From Lucifuga dentata (Eukaryota > Chordata > Actinopteri > Ophidiiformes > Bythitidae), in NCBI GenBank assembly GCA_014773175.1, contig VXCM01000067.1:250524-314523 (forward strand): DNA of 64,000 nt, given 5' to 3'. Of the stretch, positions 1-11,413 are shown piece after piece (the first letter of the stretch is position 1; each line of letters starts with the position of its first letter). A program made the position numbers and the translations under genes. Below the pieces are notes generated by a model that was not told where the DNA came from, did not search any database, and worked only from the letters and a program-made list of their open reading frames with translations.

Positions 1-699
1 CCCAAATAAACTGGACTTATGGGGAAACACTCCAGAGTCTGAAACAAATGGTCAAAACCAACCAGGTGTGAAAATGTCCTTTACAGATTCTGTCTCCCAT
101 TTCTGTCTTTACCCCATGTAAAACACTGATTTGGTATGTTCTTATTCGTATCATCCCCAAAATACACACATATAAGTAAATCTCAGATCTAATGCAAAAT
201 TACATCATCAGTATGCTCGCTAATATGTCATTCACACAAATGCCGTTGAAATATGGATTTTGATACATTTATTTGATAATATTGATGATAAAAAATTTCA
301 TTTTGCTTATCTATACTGATCCAGTGTGTTAAAGGTAAGCTTCTTTTGCTTCCAACAACACTCAACAAATACAGTCTCATTACACAGCCTGTTACAGTGC
401 AAATCGCTTTCTCTCCTGCTGTGGCTCTATTCACGCTTATCAGTTTCATCCAGTGACCATATGGGCAAGAGGAAAGCGTGAGATCTGCAGCAGAGAATTC
501 ATTAGTGACCCTGCTATGTACAGTACAGTATTATTTTGCACATATTTATTGATACTCATCTATATACAGTACATTCTCTTGCTGGTTGGTTGTAAATAGA
601 TTGCATACTTATACATTTTTAATTCTTAATTTTGCTCTTGTTGCATTATACTTATTTTTTATCTTGTTTTTATTCTATCATATTTTTCATACTTAAGAA

Positions 700-1332
700 G
701 AACAGTCTGGGAACCTACAATTAAAGTTGTTGAAATTTTATGATCTGGTAGATGACAGTATTCATCAAATAATGTATAAAACTGATAACAAAACTCTACC
801 TGACAATATATGGAAAAGGTTTGAAAAAGGGAAAGTCAGTATAACTTAAAAGCAACAGAGGTTTTTAAGAAACCCAGATTCAGAACCAAATAGATGGAAC
901 GTTGCGTCTCAGTGAAAGGAATCAATTTATGGAACAACCTTGAGAGGGAAATCAAAGTGTGTAAAACAAGCGTTATATTTAAAAGAACGAATAAAGCTAA
1001 TATGTTGAATAAGTACAGTGAACTGAGCTAATTCTGTTCTGTTGGGACTTGTGAATATTAGACATGAATTTTTTTTTGTAATTCTCCTTTGAATTGTAAT
1101 TAAACTTTATGATGTAATGGAAATCCAAGAAATCTATCTGGTTGAAATGTAATTAGCTGTTTATGCCAATAGCACTTTTATTTTTTAAGTATTTTGTGAA
1201 AAAGGGGTTAGGTTACATAATACCTATCTTCTTTCTGTTCCTTTTCATTCAAGATTATGAGATTTTGTGTTTGAATGGGAAAAAAATGTTGAATTAATAA
1301 ATGAAATAAATGTATATTTAAAAAAAAAAACC
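700..1332 (+). mobile_element. degraded non-LTR retrotransposon (LINE) 3' end
   Basis: Around 835-1030 the plus strand encodes, with stops, YNLKATEVFKKPRFRTK then ERCVSVKGINLWNNLEREIK and SVIFKRTNKANMLNKY. This is the familiar C-terminal pattern of fish LINE reverse transcriptase (a VKGINLWNSL-type motif followed by FK). A 3' UTR of about 280 bp ends in a poly(A) run at 1321-1330. The frame is broken, so the copy is dead. The clade is not assigned. Confidence 0.65.
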
Positions 1333-1344
1333 CATTTCACTGTT

Positions 1345-1397
1345 GTTTTCTAGTATGGCTGCACGTGACAAATAAAACTTTGAAACTTGAAACTTGA
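1345..1397 (+). mobile_element. short retroelement-like 3' tail
   Basis: The sequence TGGCTGCACGTGACAAATAAA followed by ACTTTGAAACTTGAAACTTGAG looks like the 3' end of L2-type elements, which end in tandem short repeats after an AATAAA-like word. Only about 50 bp remains. The class is inferred from the tail alone. Confidence 0.45.
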
Positions 1398-2286
1398 GTT
1401 GCATCGCACCATCGTCCCTCTGTTTCTTTGAGGTAGTTGATGAATTCAGGCTAGTGGGCAGCCTGAGGCAATGACACCACTACTTGCAGCAGGACACCAG
1501 TAATTGGACGGTGTGTCAGATAAATCCGGGTTATAACAAGCCATTCAGCACAGTTTTGCCTCAGCCCTGATGGGAAACCACGGTTTAGCCACTCTGCTGA
1601 GCTAGTGCTCGCAGATTCTCAGAGGAGAACCTGAAGCTGCTGCAGGTCACTTTTCTCTCTAAATTACCTACAGTAGCTTTATGAAGAGAAGTCAGGGCTA
1701 AGGGCTCTGTGCAGAAAATATGTTGACTATATGTAAGAGGCCAAACGTTGCTTTGATAGATTAGAAAACTGCACAAAGCAGAAAGTATAAAGTGTGTTAA
1801 TGGTTTATATGATCAAATAGAAAATATACCAATCTTCAGCTGTGAACTGAAGCATGGCAAGCTATCATAAATTTCTTGATTCAGTAAATGACATTAGATA
1901 ATGATATGGCAATTAAACAGCAAATGAAACCCCACAGAAAAATGCATACATGTACAACAGTAAATTGCTAAAAAGAATGGAAAAAAAAGTGGATTAATAC
2001 AACCGTAGACATATTGTGGAAAAGAATAGCCAGACTCTCTCATTTCTGCAAGTCAAATGACAGAACCAACATTCAATTATGCTTTATTAATACACTGTAC
2101 ATACAATTGAGGTGAATGTGTGTTTGCTTATCGTAGATAAAAAATAAAAAATAATCCTCAAGTGCGTTTGTATTCACTGCATGTACAATATGTACATATT
2201 TATACAAGCCAGTTAATCTAGGCAGGAGTATTTTTCTGTTTTTCATATAACAGATAAGGAACCTGCTGTAAAGTTAAAATTACTCT

Positions 2287-2966
2287 TTAAAGGACCATAC
2301 CAGCCATTTTGCATAATTGAGCCTAATATATTCAATTTTCATACACATAACGTTACTGACAATCATTTCCCAAAGCATGCTACTGGAACGGTGAATTTAA
2401 AACATAAATTTCCTACCTTCCAGACTGCCATTGATTTCAGTTCATTCTGATACACTATTAAAATCAATTTGTTGATACTTGAAACATTCTTGGGATATGT
2501 AATCCATCATCGTGAACAAGATGTGTAGTCAGGTTTTTTTTAGAAGTTATGTAATGTTAGCGTTTAAGCGCAATAAAAAGCGCGGAGTGATCTGAAAATG
2601 CTTCCTAGTGGTGCATTCAAGTGCTGCAGTGAAGAACTGACAACAGGAAGCATTTGCAGATCACTCTGTGCTTTTTATTGCACTTAAACACTAAAATTAC
2701 TTAACTTCGAAAAAAAAAACCTTCAATATATGTCTTGTTCGCGATGATGGATTACCTATCCCAAGAACATATCAAGTATCAACAAGTTGATTTTAATAGT
2801 GTACCAGAATGAATTGAAACCGATGGCAATCTGGAAGGTAGGAAAAAAAATGTGTAATTCACTGTTCTAGTAGTATGCTTTCGGAAATGATTATCAGTAA
2901 TGTTTAATGTATGAAAATTGAATATATTAGGCTCAAACATGCAAAATGATTGGTATGGTCCTTTAA
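2287..2966. mobile_element. fold-back TTAA element, copy A (680 bp)
   Basis: TTAA at 2287-2290 is followed by AGGACCATACCAGCCATTTTGC. The other end reads in inverted form GGTATGGTCCT then TTAA at 2963-2966. The two halves are near-perfect inverted copies across their whole length (about 330 bp per arm), meeting near 2610-2650. No transposase is encoded, so it is a non-autonomous element. The TTAA duplication fits a piggyBac- or Kolobok-type mobiliser. Confidence 0.8.
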
Positions 2967-3769
2967 AGCAACAGGGGGCACTCAAACATATTAATCATTT
3001 GTTTGGTTTTTTTGTATTAAATTGTCCTGTTCAAAATGCCAACTACAGTATTTCCAAAGTCTAAGTAAGGTGTCAGCATGCTTGTTTTTGTTTTGTTTAA
3101 GCAACATATTATATAGATTTCCATGTTCTTGTTTTCATTTATGACCTATTTTGAAACCTTTTGAAACCTTAATATGCAAAAACTCATTGGTCCACTTCTA
3201 CTCGCCCTTGCTGCACCACTGCTGTGCACACTGAATGAAAACAGGCTGTTTAGGTGCTGCCTCTCTTTTTAAAAATAAATAAAGAAATATAAAAATTCTC
3301 TGTTCTGATTGGTCAGCTGCATCAACCCTGAGCTGGTTAACACGGATTCTGGCCAACAATTTGATAGCTAGCGTCATACATTGTGGGTAGGTGGGTAAAA
3401 TCAAATGTGTTACATGTTACCATAAATATGTTACAGAAGCAAAAGACTAATCAAAAATGAAGTTTTCAGGCCTGTTTAGGACCAATGTTTTTCTTTCTAG
3501 CTGCAGCATGACTTCAAGTTTTGCAAACTCACTACTATATTATGCTGCAAAACTTAACCTTATATGTCCCCATTAAAACCACAATAACAGGGTGGGACAT
3601 TAATTCCCTTTAGCAGACAAAGTCTTGTCTTTAACTGTGGCTGGAATGATTCACTTTGGCAGGTAATAAGCCAGTTTTATCTCTATCAATTTGGCCAGTA
3701 AATATGAAAAGTGGCTGTTGAATGTTGGAATGTGGCCAGTCAGTGAAAAAACGTTTGCACATTACTTTT

Positions 3770-3886
3770 TCATGTTTTCCGCTTCACTGGTGAGATCTTG
3801 ACGTCTTTTCGTCCACCTGCAGTCCGTCTGTGTAACGTAATGTCCTCGTCTTCTCCTGATCGTTGCTTGGCAAAGTTAACAAACAC
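3770..3886 (-). CDS. abca4: abca4 exon 49: VFVNF tail and stop codon
   Basis: The last coding exon follows a 744-bp intron that contains a fold-back element. The acceptor is TTGAGCAG, and the exon begins VFVNFAKQ, the C-terminal motif shared by ABCA1, ABCA4 and ABCA7 that is needed for folding and function. It runs 38 codons, ending in a basic tail (GGRKDVKISPVKRKT), then TGA at 3770-3772. The length is close to that of mammalian ABCA4 but the far tail is not conserved. It is easily missed because a 590-bp repeat separates it from exon 48. Confidence 0.9.
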   Translation of the reverse strand: MFVNFAKQRSGEDEDITLHRRTAGGRKDVKISPVKRKT

Positions 3887-3975
3887 CTGCTCAACAGAAA
3901 TACAGACGTGGTTAGATGGTCTAGTTGAAGCCACGTTAGACAAAAACACATTTCATGTTTTTAAAAAAAATGCTT

Positions 3976-4565
3976 TTAAAAGACCATACCACCCATTTTG
4001 CATGTTTGTATGTTATATTCAATTTTCATACACATAAGGTTACTGACAAGCATTTTCCACATGATAAAACCATATTTCAGCTTTCCTGATATTTTGCAAA
4101 ATCTCAAAATATTCATACAAAAAAAATCATACAAAATCAAATATTGTAGCGATACACCCACCTTAAAAATCAATGTTTCGCCTGCTAATAGTTATGTAAA
4201 ATTATGAAGTCAAGGTTGTTAAAATTTTTCCATAAACGCTGGTCTCCTTTTGGGACTATATTCCCCGGCGGAGACATACATTCACTCCGCTCTTTTTATT
4301 GCGCTTAAACGCTAAAATTACAAAACTTCGAAAAAACCCGAATATACATGTTGTCGACGATAATAGATTATCTATCCCAAGAACATTTCAAGTATCAACA
4401 AGTTGATTTTAATAGCGTACCAGAATGAACTGAAACCAATGGCGGTCTATTTTTAACTCACCGTTCCAGTAGTATGCTTTGGGAAATGATTGTCATTAAT
4501 CTTACGTGTATGAAAATTAAATATATTCGGCTCAAACATGCAAAATGGGTGGTATGGTCCTTTAA
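3976..4565. mobile_element. fold-back TTAA element, copy B, in the last abca4 intron
   Basis: TTAA at 3976-3979, then AAGACCATACCACCCATTTTGC. The right end is GGTGGTATGGTCCT with TTAA at 4562-4565. The right half closely matches copy A. The left half carries a different inner segment shared with copy C (aaaatcaatgtttcgcc, acacccacctt). It fills most of the intron between exons 48 and 49. Confidence 0.8.
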
Positions 4566-4630
4566 GTAAGCAAACATGTATAAGTTGCAAAGCCTTTCTG
4601 GTGGTGACTGGTGGTTCATACACACGGTAC

Positions 4631-7600
4631 CTGATCGAGTGTTGTCTGGGAAACTGAGTAGTCTTCTATGCTGAGCCGGTCTTTATTCGCCACCACCAGC
4701 TGGAAGATCCTGGCTAGGGAGGAGGAGGCGATCTCATACTGCAGCGTGTTGTAGTGCTTCTCCCTCTGAACACAGCTGGGGAAGGAGCTTTCCATGAAGC
4801 TCTCCACAGGTTCCAGATCTGGGGACAAGCCAGCTTTAGCTGCCTTGATTTTCATGGTCACGACATACCCATCACCAAATCTGGATGAGAGAAACACAGA
4901 AACAATTCTCTTATATTTCTATCCAAATCACATGTCTTGTACTTAGTTGCTTCCTTGTGGGACAAAAACTGCTTTAATCCCCCAAATCTTTTATATCTTC
5001 ATATTGTTGCGAAAGTCGGGCTCTTCATTTATATTGATGTTACTCCAACACAAAGCTTGAATCATTTTTCAATCAGAAATTTTAAAGCTTATGAACCTTC
5101 TTTACCAGGATACCAAGAAGTTTTGCTAACTGCACTTTAGGGGTTCATACAGTAGATAGTACATGCACCAAAGTTCTATATACAGAAAGCACCTTACTTG
5201 TATTTCAAATGCTGGATGGTGCCCAAACACTTGAAGGTCCCATTGACCATGATGGCCAGTCGAGTGCAGAGGGCCTCACATTCCTCCATGCTGGTGAAAA
5301 ACAATAATCCATCTTTATTTTTTAGTGCTGCTATTTCATACCTCCGGGAAATACATCATATTTTAATGGCTCACTATGGTAAAATCAAGCAATTTACAGT
5401 CTAGTCATGATATTATTAACAGCTTGGCTCAACAGTTAATTGTGTTGCAGCAGACGTGTGGTGGATTCATTTATTTATTAGGAGTTGAACCTGTGTGACG
5501 TTAGCACCACAGCCCTGCCGTCCTGAATGACACTCATGATGGCGTTCCACAGAAACCGCCTAGAGTGAGGGTCCATTCCTGTGGTAGGCTCATCCTAAAC
5601 ACATACAGGCACTAATAAAAACTTGATTCTCCCAAACCATAATTCTGTATGAACAGAAACCAAATCCTTATCTGTATCAGCATATGGCATAGATCTCAGA
5701 TTTATGCCAGATTTGAACTGAACTCTGCAGTTGCTTGCCAAAGTATGAAAGATTTGATGCCAGGCTTGACTGGCCCCATATGGCTTCCCATCTGGATCCA
5801 TAGACCATTTCATTGACAAATTTCTGCATAAAACCCAAAAACCCAAACAATGAGCTCATGAGGATGCTGTCGCCATTGGATAACTCACCAGCAGCACCAG
5901 AGCTGGGCAACCAATCATCGCAATAGCTGTGGAGAGTTTGCGTTTGTTGCCTCCACTGTAGGTTCCTGCACAGCGGCTGGCATACTCTGTCAGACCGAGC
6001 TTCTGGATGCCCCACTCTGCCACCTAGAGGAGAAAGAGGACAAATTCCATTAGGTGGTATGGTAATTGAATCCTTTGTAGCATCATTACAGTAGAGTACA
6101 CCAAAAATTAAAAGGACAAAACAAATAATCAGTAACAGTAAAGAGATGACATAAAAACAAACAAAAAACAAACAGTAATTTCACTGTTGCAATATCATAA
6201 AACACATATCACAATGTAAAGAAGCTGGAGTTCTACTCACTCTGGGAATCTCTGACTCAGGTATGCCTCTGAGCCGTGCATAGAGGTAAAGATGCTCCCT
6301 GCCCGTTAGGAGATCATCAATGGCATCAAACTGAGGGCAGTAGCCCATGTTCTGGTGCACATCCAGAATCTCTGACAATATACTGCAAAACAAGCCACAA
6401 GGTGCAACCCCAGCAATAACGTGGAACAATTAAACATTAAACAATTCTAGGTCATGTTTGACTAATTTAATTTGTTAAAACATTGCTGAAAAGATGGCGA
6501 CTTCATTGAAGTAAAACCTTGATTATTTTAATGAATATTTAATGGAAAATGTAGTAATCCAATTTTAGCGATTTATCCCACTGCTTCTTGCCATTGACAA
6601 ATTTTCATTATTCTAACTTAGACTCTTTCAACACGGAAAGGTCACCATAGATATATACTTTTTTTTTTTTTTTTTTTTTAAGCGAATATGAAAGCAGAGC
6701 AAATTATGAGTTATATCAGGCTGGGAGTCAAAAGTCTCTTTTCTGCCCTTTCGGATTTTCCTGATATGCACCTGTAACCAGCCACAGTCGCCTCTCCAGA
6801 GCTGACATCAGTGTCACCGGTCAGCATTTTGAAGGTTGTCGTCTTACCAGCTCCATTCACACCCAAAAGACCAAAACACTAACAGGACAACAAGATAAGG
6901 ATAAAGATAAGGATATAGAATAGCTTTATTGTCATTATACGTAACATATAATGAAATTACATTATATATAAAGATAAAGAAAAAGATAAAGATAAATATA
7001 GGATTTTTATGTGAACACATTCCTCAGCAACTTTTAATATCTCTGTTGAAGTCTCATTTTATATTCTATTTAGACTCAGTTTCATATAATGAATTCAAAC
7101 AGAGGTCATATTATTTGCAGTATGTCTTTCCCAGTCTGGATGAAAGCTTATGTCAGCAGCTGTACATGTTTACTACACAAAAATGAAAAATGTGACTATT
7201 GGAAATAAAAATAGCGTCATAGCATCTATTTAATAAATTCAGTGACTTTACCTCTCCGGCAGGGACGCCCACACAAATCCGGTCCACAGCTGCCCTCTTC
7301 CTGCCCACATATGTCTGTGCACAGAAGAATGGAATTTAAAAAAAAATTATAGATGCACTCTGTAGATCTTTTTATATGAATAACTTGCATTTCTTTTATG
7401 CTGTAAATTTACAGGCTTGCTTTTCTTCACATTGTAATATATGCTACAGGTTGTTATGCAGTATATTTCATATCATTGTGCTGTAGGAGTCCTGTATTTT
7501 TTCTTTTCCCAATAAGATTAATAAAATCATACTGCTATTTCAGACCACCTAGTTAAGCTACAAAACCCAGGTTTTCATACTTTCAGTCATTTCATTTTAC

Positions 7601-7924
7601 TATTAATAGAGCAACACAGCAATAAAGCAAGTGAATGCAACAAAAAATATAAATAAAATAGACAGTAACAAGTAATTAAAGCCTGATGACAGAAAGTCAG
7701 GAAATCCAAACAGCTCACCTTTAACAGTACATCTAATTATAGAATAACTTATAATATGTAATTGAGATAATATACAGGTATATAAAATCAAAGCAAAAAG
7801 TACCTTGGAGAGGTCTCTGATCAGCAAGATGTCTGACTTGCTTCCTCCATCATAAATCCTCTGCTTCTCTTCTGCCACATCATTGTCTTCATCATTTATT
7901 GCAGGCAGCTTGTGGTCTGATAAC
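4631..7924 (-). CDS. abca4: abca4 exons 41-48: nucleotide-binding domain 2
   Basis: Exons at 7804-7924, 7252-7314, 6772-6878, 6241-6382, 5889-6023, 5491-5594, 5198-5290 and 4631-4880 encode about residues 1945-2283. Motifs are Walker [12 protein letters not shown] (Lys2018), Q-loop YCPQFDAID (Gln2059), signature [11 protein letters not shown] (about 2110-2120), Walker [14 protein letters not shown] across the exon 45/46 border (Asp2135, Glu2136) and H-loop VVLTSHSMEECE (His2168). Exon 48 adds the C-terminal regulatory block [12 protein letters not shown] with [16 protein letters not shown] and QTTLDQ. Everything expected for a working ATPase site is present. Confidence 0.95.
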
Positions 7925-8263
7925 CTGAAGGACAAAAGAAAAACTTCTGAGATGATATGTCTGAAACAACAGAGTTTCCCACTTCTTGCCATTCGTCAGT
8001 GTGAGATACCATTCTGACCCTTTGGCAAAAAATTTCACTTTTCTTTGTTTCCATGCAGACTTATAATACACAGTATTAAAGTATGTTAAAGTTGCACTTT
8101 TAAAGACTTCAAAAGTCTACTTTTTATGTAAAGCTTCAAGATTTTGCAGGTTTTTTCACTAATTCTGGCGCTTTAACCAGAGAGGAGAAACTCATTAATA
8201 ACATGAGCTGCTGTAATACTTGGTTAAAGGACCGAGAGTTATCTGTGTGAGCCAGACTCTTAC

Positions 8264-10957
8264 CAGTGGTTTAAGAAGAAATGGTACTGGATCAGAAGGT
8301 TTAGAATAAAGTAGATGAAGCCTTCCACTGCCATGAAAGCAACATTTTTCCCTACAAAGTCCCATCGGAAAGGGTCCACTGTGTGCTTTTCACCTGGAAA
8401 CAGAGATGAAGTCTGTGCAATGGCTTCTAAAAATCCACTGCATGTTCAGGCAGTAAAAAGAAAACCCCATGGTGTTTTATTTTATACTTTCTGCAGGCTT
8501 ATAGGCATCATTTTCCACTGAGATGAATGAGGTAATCTAAGTTTTCATAAAAGTTACTACTTAATTCAATTTCTAGGCTGATTATGTTTAATTATGTTAT
8601 TAATTGTTATTAATTGTTAAATCATTTCTTACTCACAAAGCTGATATGAGTTTGGTTGGGTTTTTCACATCTATCAACAATGTGAAATGTAAAACTCTTT
8701 TACTGTATAATTGTTTTAAATTTGATTTCCATATGTACTATTTTTAATTGTAGAATTATAATCAAATAAAGTTTGCAGATTCAAGTAAAATCCCCACTGG
8801 GAAATGTCTGTATATCCTAAGTGATGACTACCAAGCTGAAGCAAGGCATGATACATTTTAAACAGCTTCTTACTAAAATATTTATAAGCTATTTGAAAAT
8901 AAATTTTGACACCTGTTAGTCATGGAAAATTGACTTTACCATAATCCAGCGCTTACCAAATCTGGCATAGACATCAGTGACAGCCTGGTTCATGGCCATG
9001 TCTATAAGACCCCGTCCAAGGCAGAAGTGAGGGAACACCAGCAGACCTTTTTTCAGCCACTTGTTGAATGTCAGCAAAGACTGATAACACACACACAACA
9101 CACACAAGCACGTATGGTTCACAATTCTCAAAAAGAAAGGTTTTGGTCAGTGAAGCAGCTCTAAGTATATAATTCCAGATTTACAGTCAGTGAAGCAGCT
9201 CTAAGTCTAGTCTACTGGAGATATTACCACAACAACCAGAACAAAATCAACCCCTTCACAGGTTCTCTCATGATATATCTATTTTAGGAGGAAACCGTGA
9301 GACCTGTGACCATGAGTAGAAACATCTGGAAAAAAGCCTCACACATTTCAGAGAGGTAATTAAGGTCACTAGTAGCCAATATGGTGTCATCTGCACCCTT
9401 TTCCTTTTCTTTTCCTCTGTCTCGTCCTGCCCCAAGTGTAATTTTCAGAGCCAGTCATTCCTCACCCGTCCACTAGGTGCCCTCAGTGTGCCCTGCACAC
9501 TTGTGGCATCTTCACCTTGCATTAAAGCTTCCAAACATTCTATCATCAGTCATAAACATGCTTCAAATATTGTTTTGATCTCAATTATTCCAAAATATCA
9601 AACTCTAAGATGCTACCAGTGGGTCCAGCTTCACAAACTCTTCTTATGCAGCCAAATATAGTTCAAACCCATATAGTTTTAATCTTAAACTCTAGCAGAG
9701 ATCCCAAAAAATTTATAAAGATAGCACATATGTCATTCTGAATGTTGAGGAAATCTGTTTAAAAATCATGTAGCATTTGAGTGTTTCCCCTCAGGTTGCT
9801 GGATTATTCAATGCCTTACTGACTGAATTATTTCACCTATGTGTTGAAATGTGACTTTTTACACTTCGCATAAGCCCTTACTCGATTGTTTTCAAAAAGC
9901 TCCAGGATGAAGGTGATGGCACTGCTGTTGATGCCGATGAACAGGTTGATGCAGGAAAGAGAGACATATGCAGTACTTGGAATGTTGAATACGTAGGACA
10001 TGGGATACATCATGGGAGTCACTGACCACCTGTTAAAAAAAAAAGCCAGAAAATACTTTAGAATGACCCCCTATTGTCTCATTAAGGTATGAATAATAAC
10101 TCCTTTGAATGCATTTAAAATATCTCATTATTCCCCCTCCAAAATAGTTTCCTTTTGTGTTTTATCATATTGATCTTTTTAAATTTCAGTGGAGAACAAA
10201 TGTGAACCCAATGAAACTGCACCTTACCCGTATAACAGAAGTAGTGTTATTAGCGCAGGCAGGTTGGATGGTGATGTATAACACTTTTTGTCAAAAGCCA
10301 CGAAAATGCCAACCACCATTGCAGTGCTGAGAGAGTAATTCATCTAGAAATACAGTATTCATGTGGGATGAGGAGGAGAAAATCTATTATTGCACAGAAA
10401 TAACATCCATTCTCAACTGTCTGTGTTCTTTTGCCCATTTTCTTCTTGTTTGCCAGTTTCAGATAGCCAGCATCCAGGAGTCACCTTTTCACTGTTGCAG
10501 ATGACACTGGAATTTGTGCTATTTAATGCTATATATTTATCAATTTAATGCCACCTTGGTGAATAAAAGTATTAATTCCTATCTAAAACAAGAAAAAAAA
10601 TTCTGGATGATTCCAAACTTTTGCACACTAATATAAACAATGGCTGCATACTGTAGCATAGTACACTAAGGCTAATAACAGATAATGTAAATATGCATTC
10701 TGTGCTGGGTAGATTTATATAATGAAAAGTTAATAAATAGAGGATTTAGTAATAATTTTTTGCTCCTAGCCTTGCTCACCATGTCCCAGAAGAAGTTGGC
10801 CACCCAGTAGACCACTGGGCTGACCCCACTAACAAACTGCAGGTGTTTAGCTTTAGTCACACGCTCCTGGATGAGGTAGAGGACAAAGCTGGCAGGGATG
10901 AAGGACATGGCAAAAATAACACAGATTGCCACCACTGCATCTACTGAAGTGGTCAAC
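8264..10957 (-). CDS. abca4: abca4 exons 36-40: transmembrane helices 8-12
   Basis: Exons at 10780-10957, 10228-10343, 9882-10029, 8957-9080 and 8264-8393 encode about residues 1713-1945. They carry the second membrane domain: [69 protein letters not shown], and [20 protein letters not shown] with the coupling region [10 protein letters not shown]. The spacing and lengths (178, 116, 148, 124 and 130 nt) equal those I recall for the human exons. All five exons are open and have consensus splice sites. Confidence 0.95.
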
Positions 10958-11413
10958 CTGAAAAGACAACAAAGAGTCGGTATATAACACACAGGGTGAA
11001 TAATAATTGGACAGAAGATATTTCTGCCTGAGTAATTAGAGCAAAGATCTTGCCTATCTGTCTTGGTAAAAAGCAGTCTCATATGTCTCTGTTCTACCTG
11101 ATTTGTGGTTTTGACCTTTTAGAAAATTCCTCAAAATTAATCAGCTAAGATGCATTTTCACAAAGTACTGAGTGAAACCACAAAAGGAAATTAAACATGG
11201 CTATAAATAAAACTAAGAAGTGGTGTATGTTAAGAAAATGATTAGAAAATGATTAGAAAATGATTCTAATCATTTTCTTTTTTAATAACTTTTAATAATA
11301 GAAATGTGTTAAAATGGTGTTAAAATATCCATGCAATACAAAAAGCTGTTTCACTGTGGCTGCAGGAGGCTACATAAAATTTAAAAAATAAACTAAACTA
11401 AAATAACACTCAC

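Larger units (their letters stand above)
1..3769. other. abca4 3' flank, repeats, no gene
   Basis: The stretch holds a degraded LINE 3' end (about 700-1332), a short retroelement-like tail ending in TTGAAAC repeats (about 1345-1397), and a fold-back DNA element at 2287-2966. abca4 3' UTR must begin at 3769. The nearest clear minus-strand AATAAA seen is at 2083-2088, below the fold-back element, so the UTR end is uncertain. No other open frame looks real. Confidence 0.5.
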
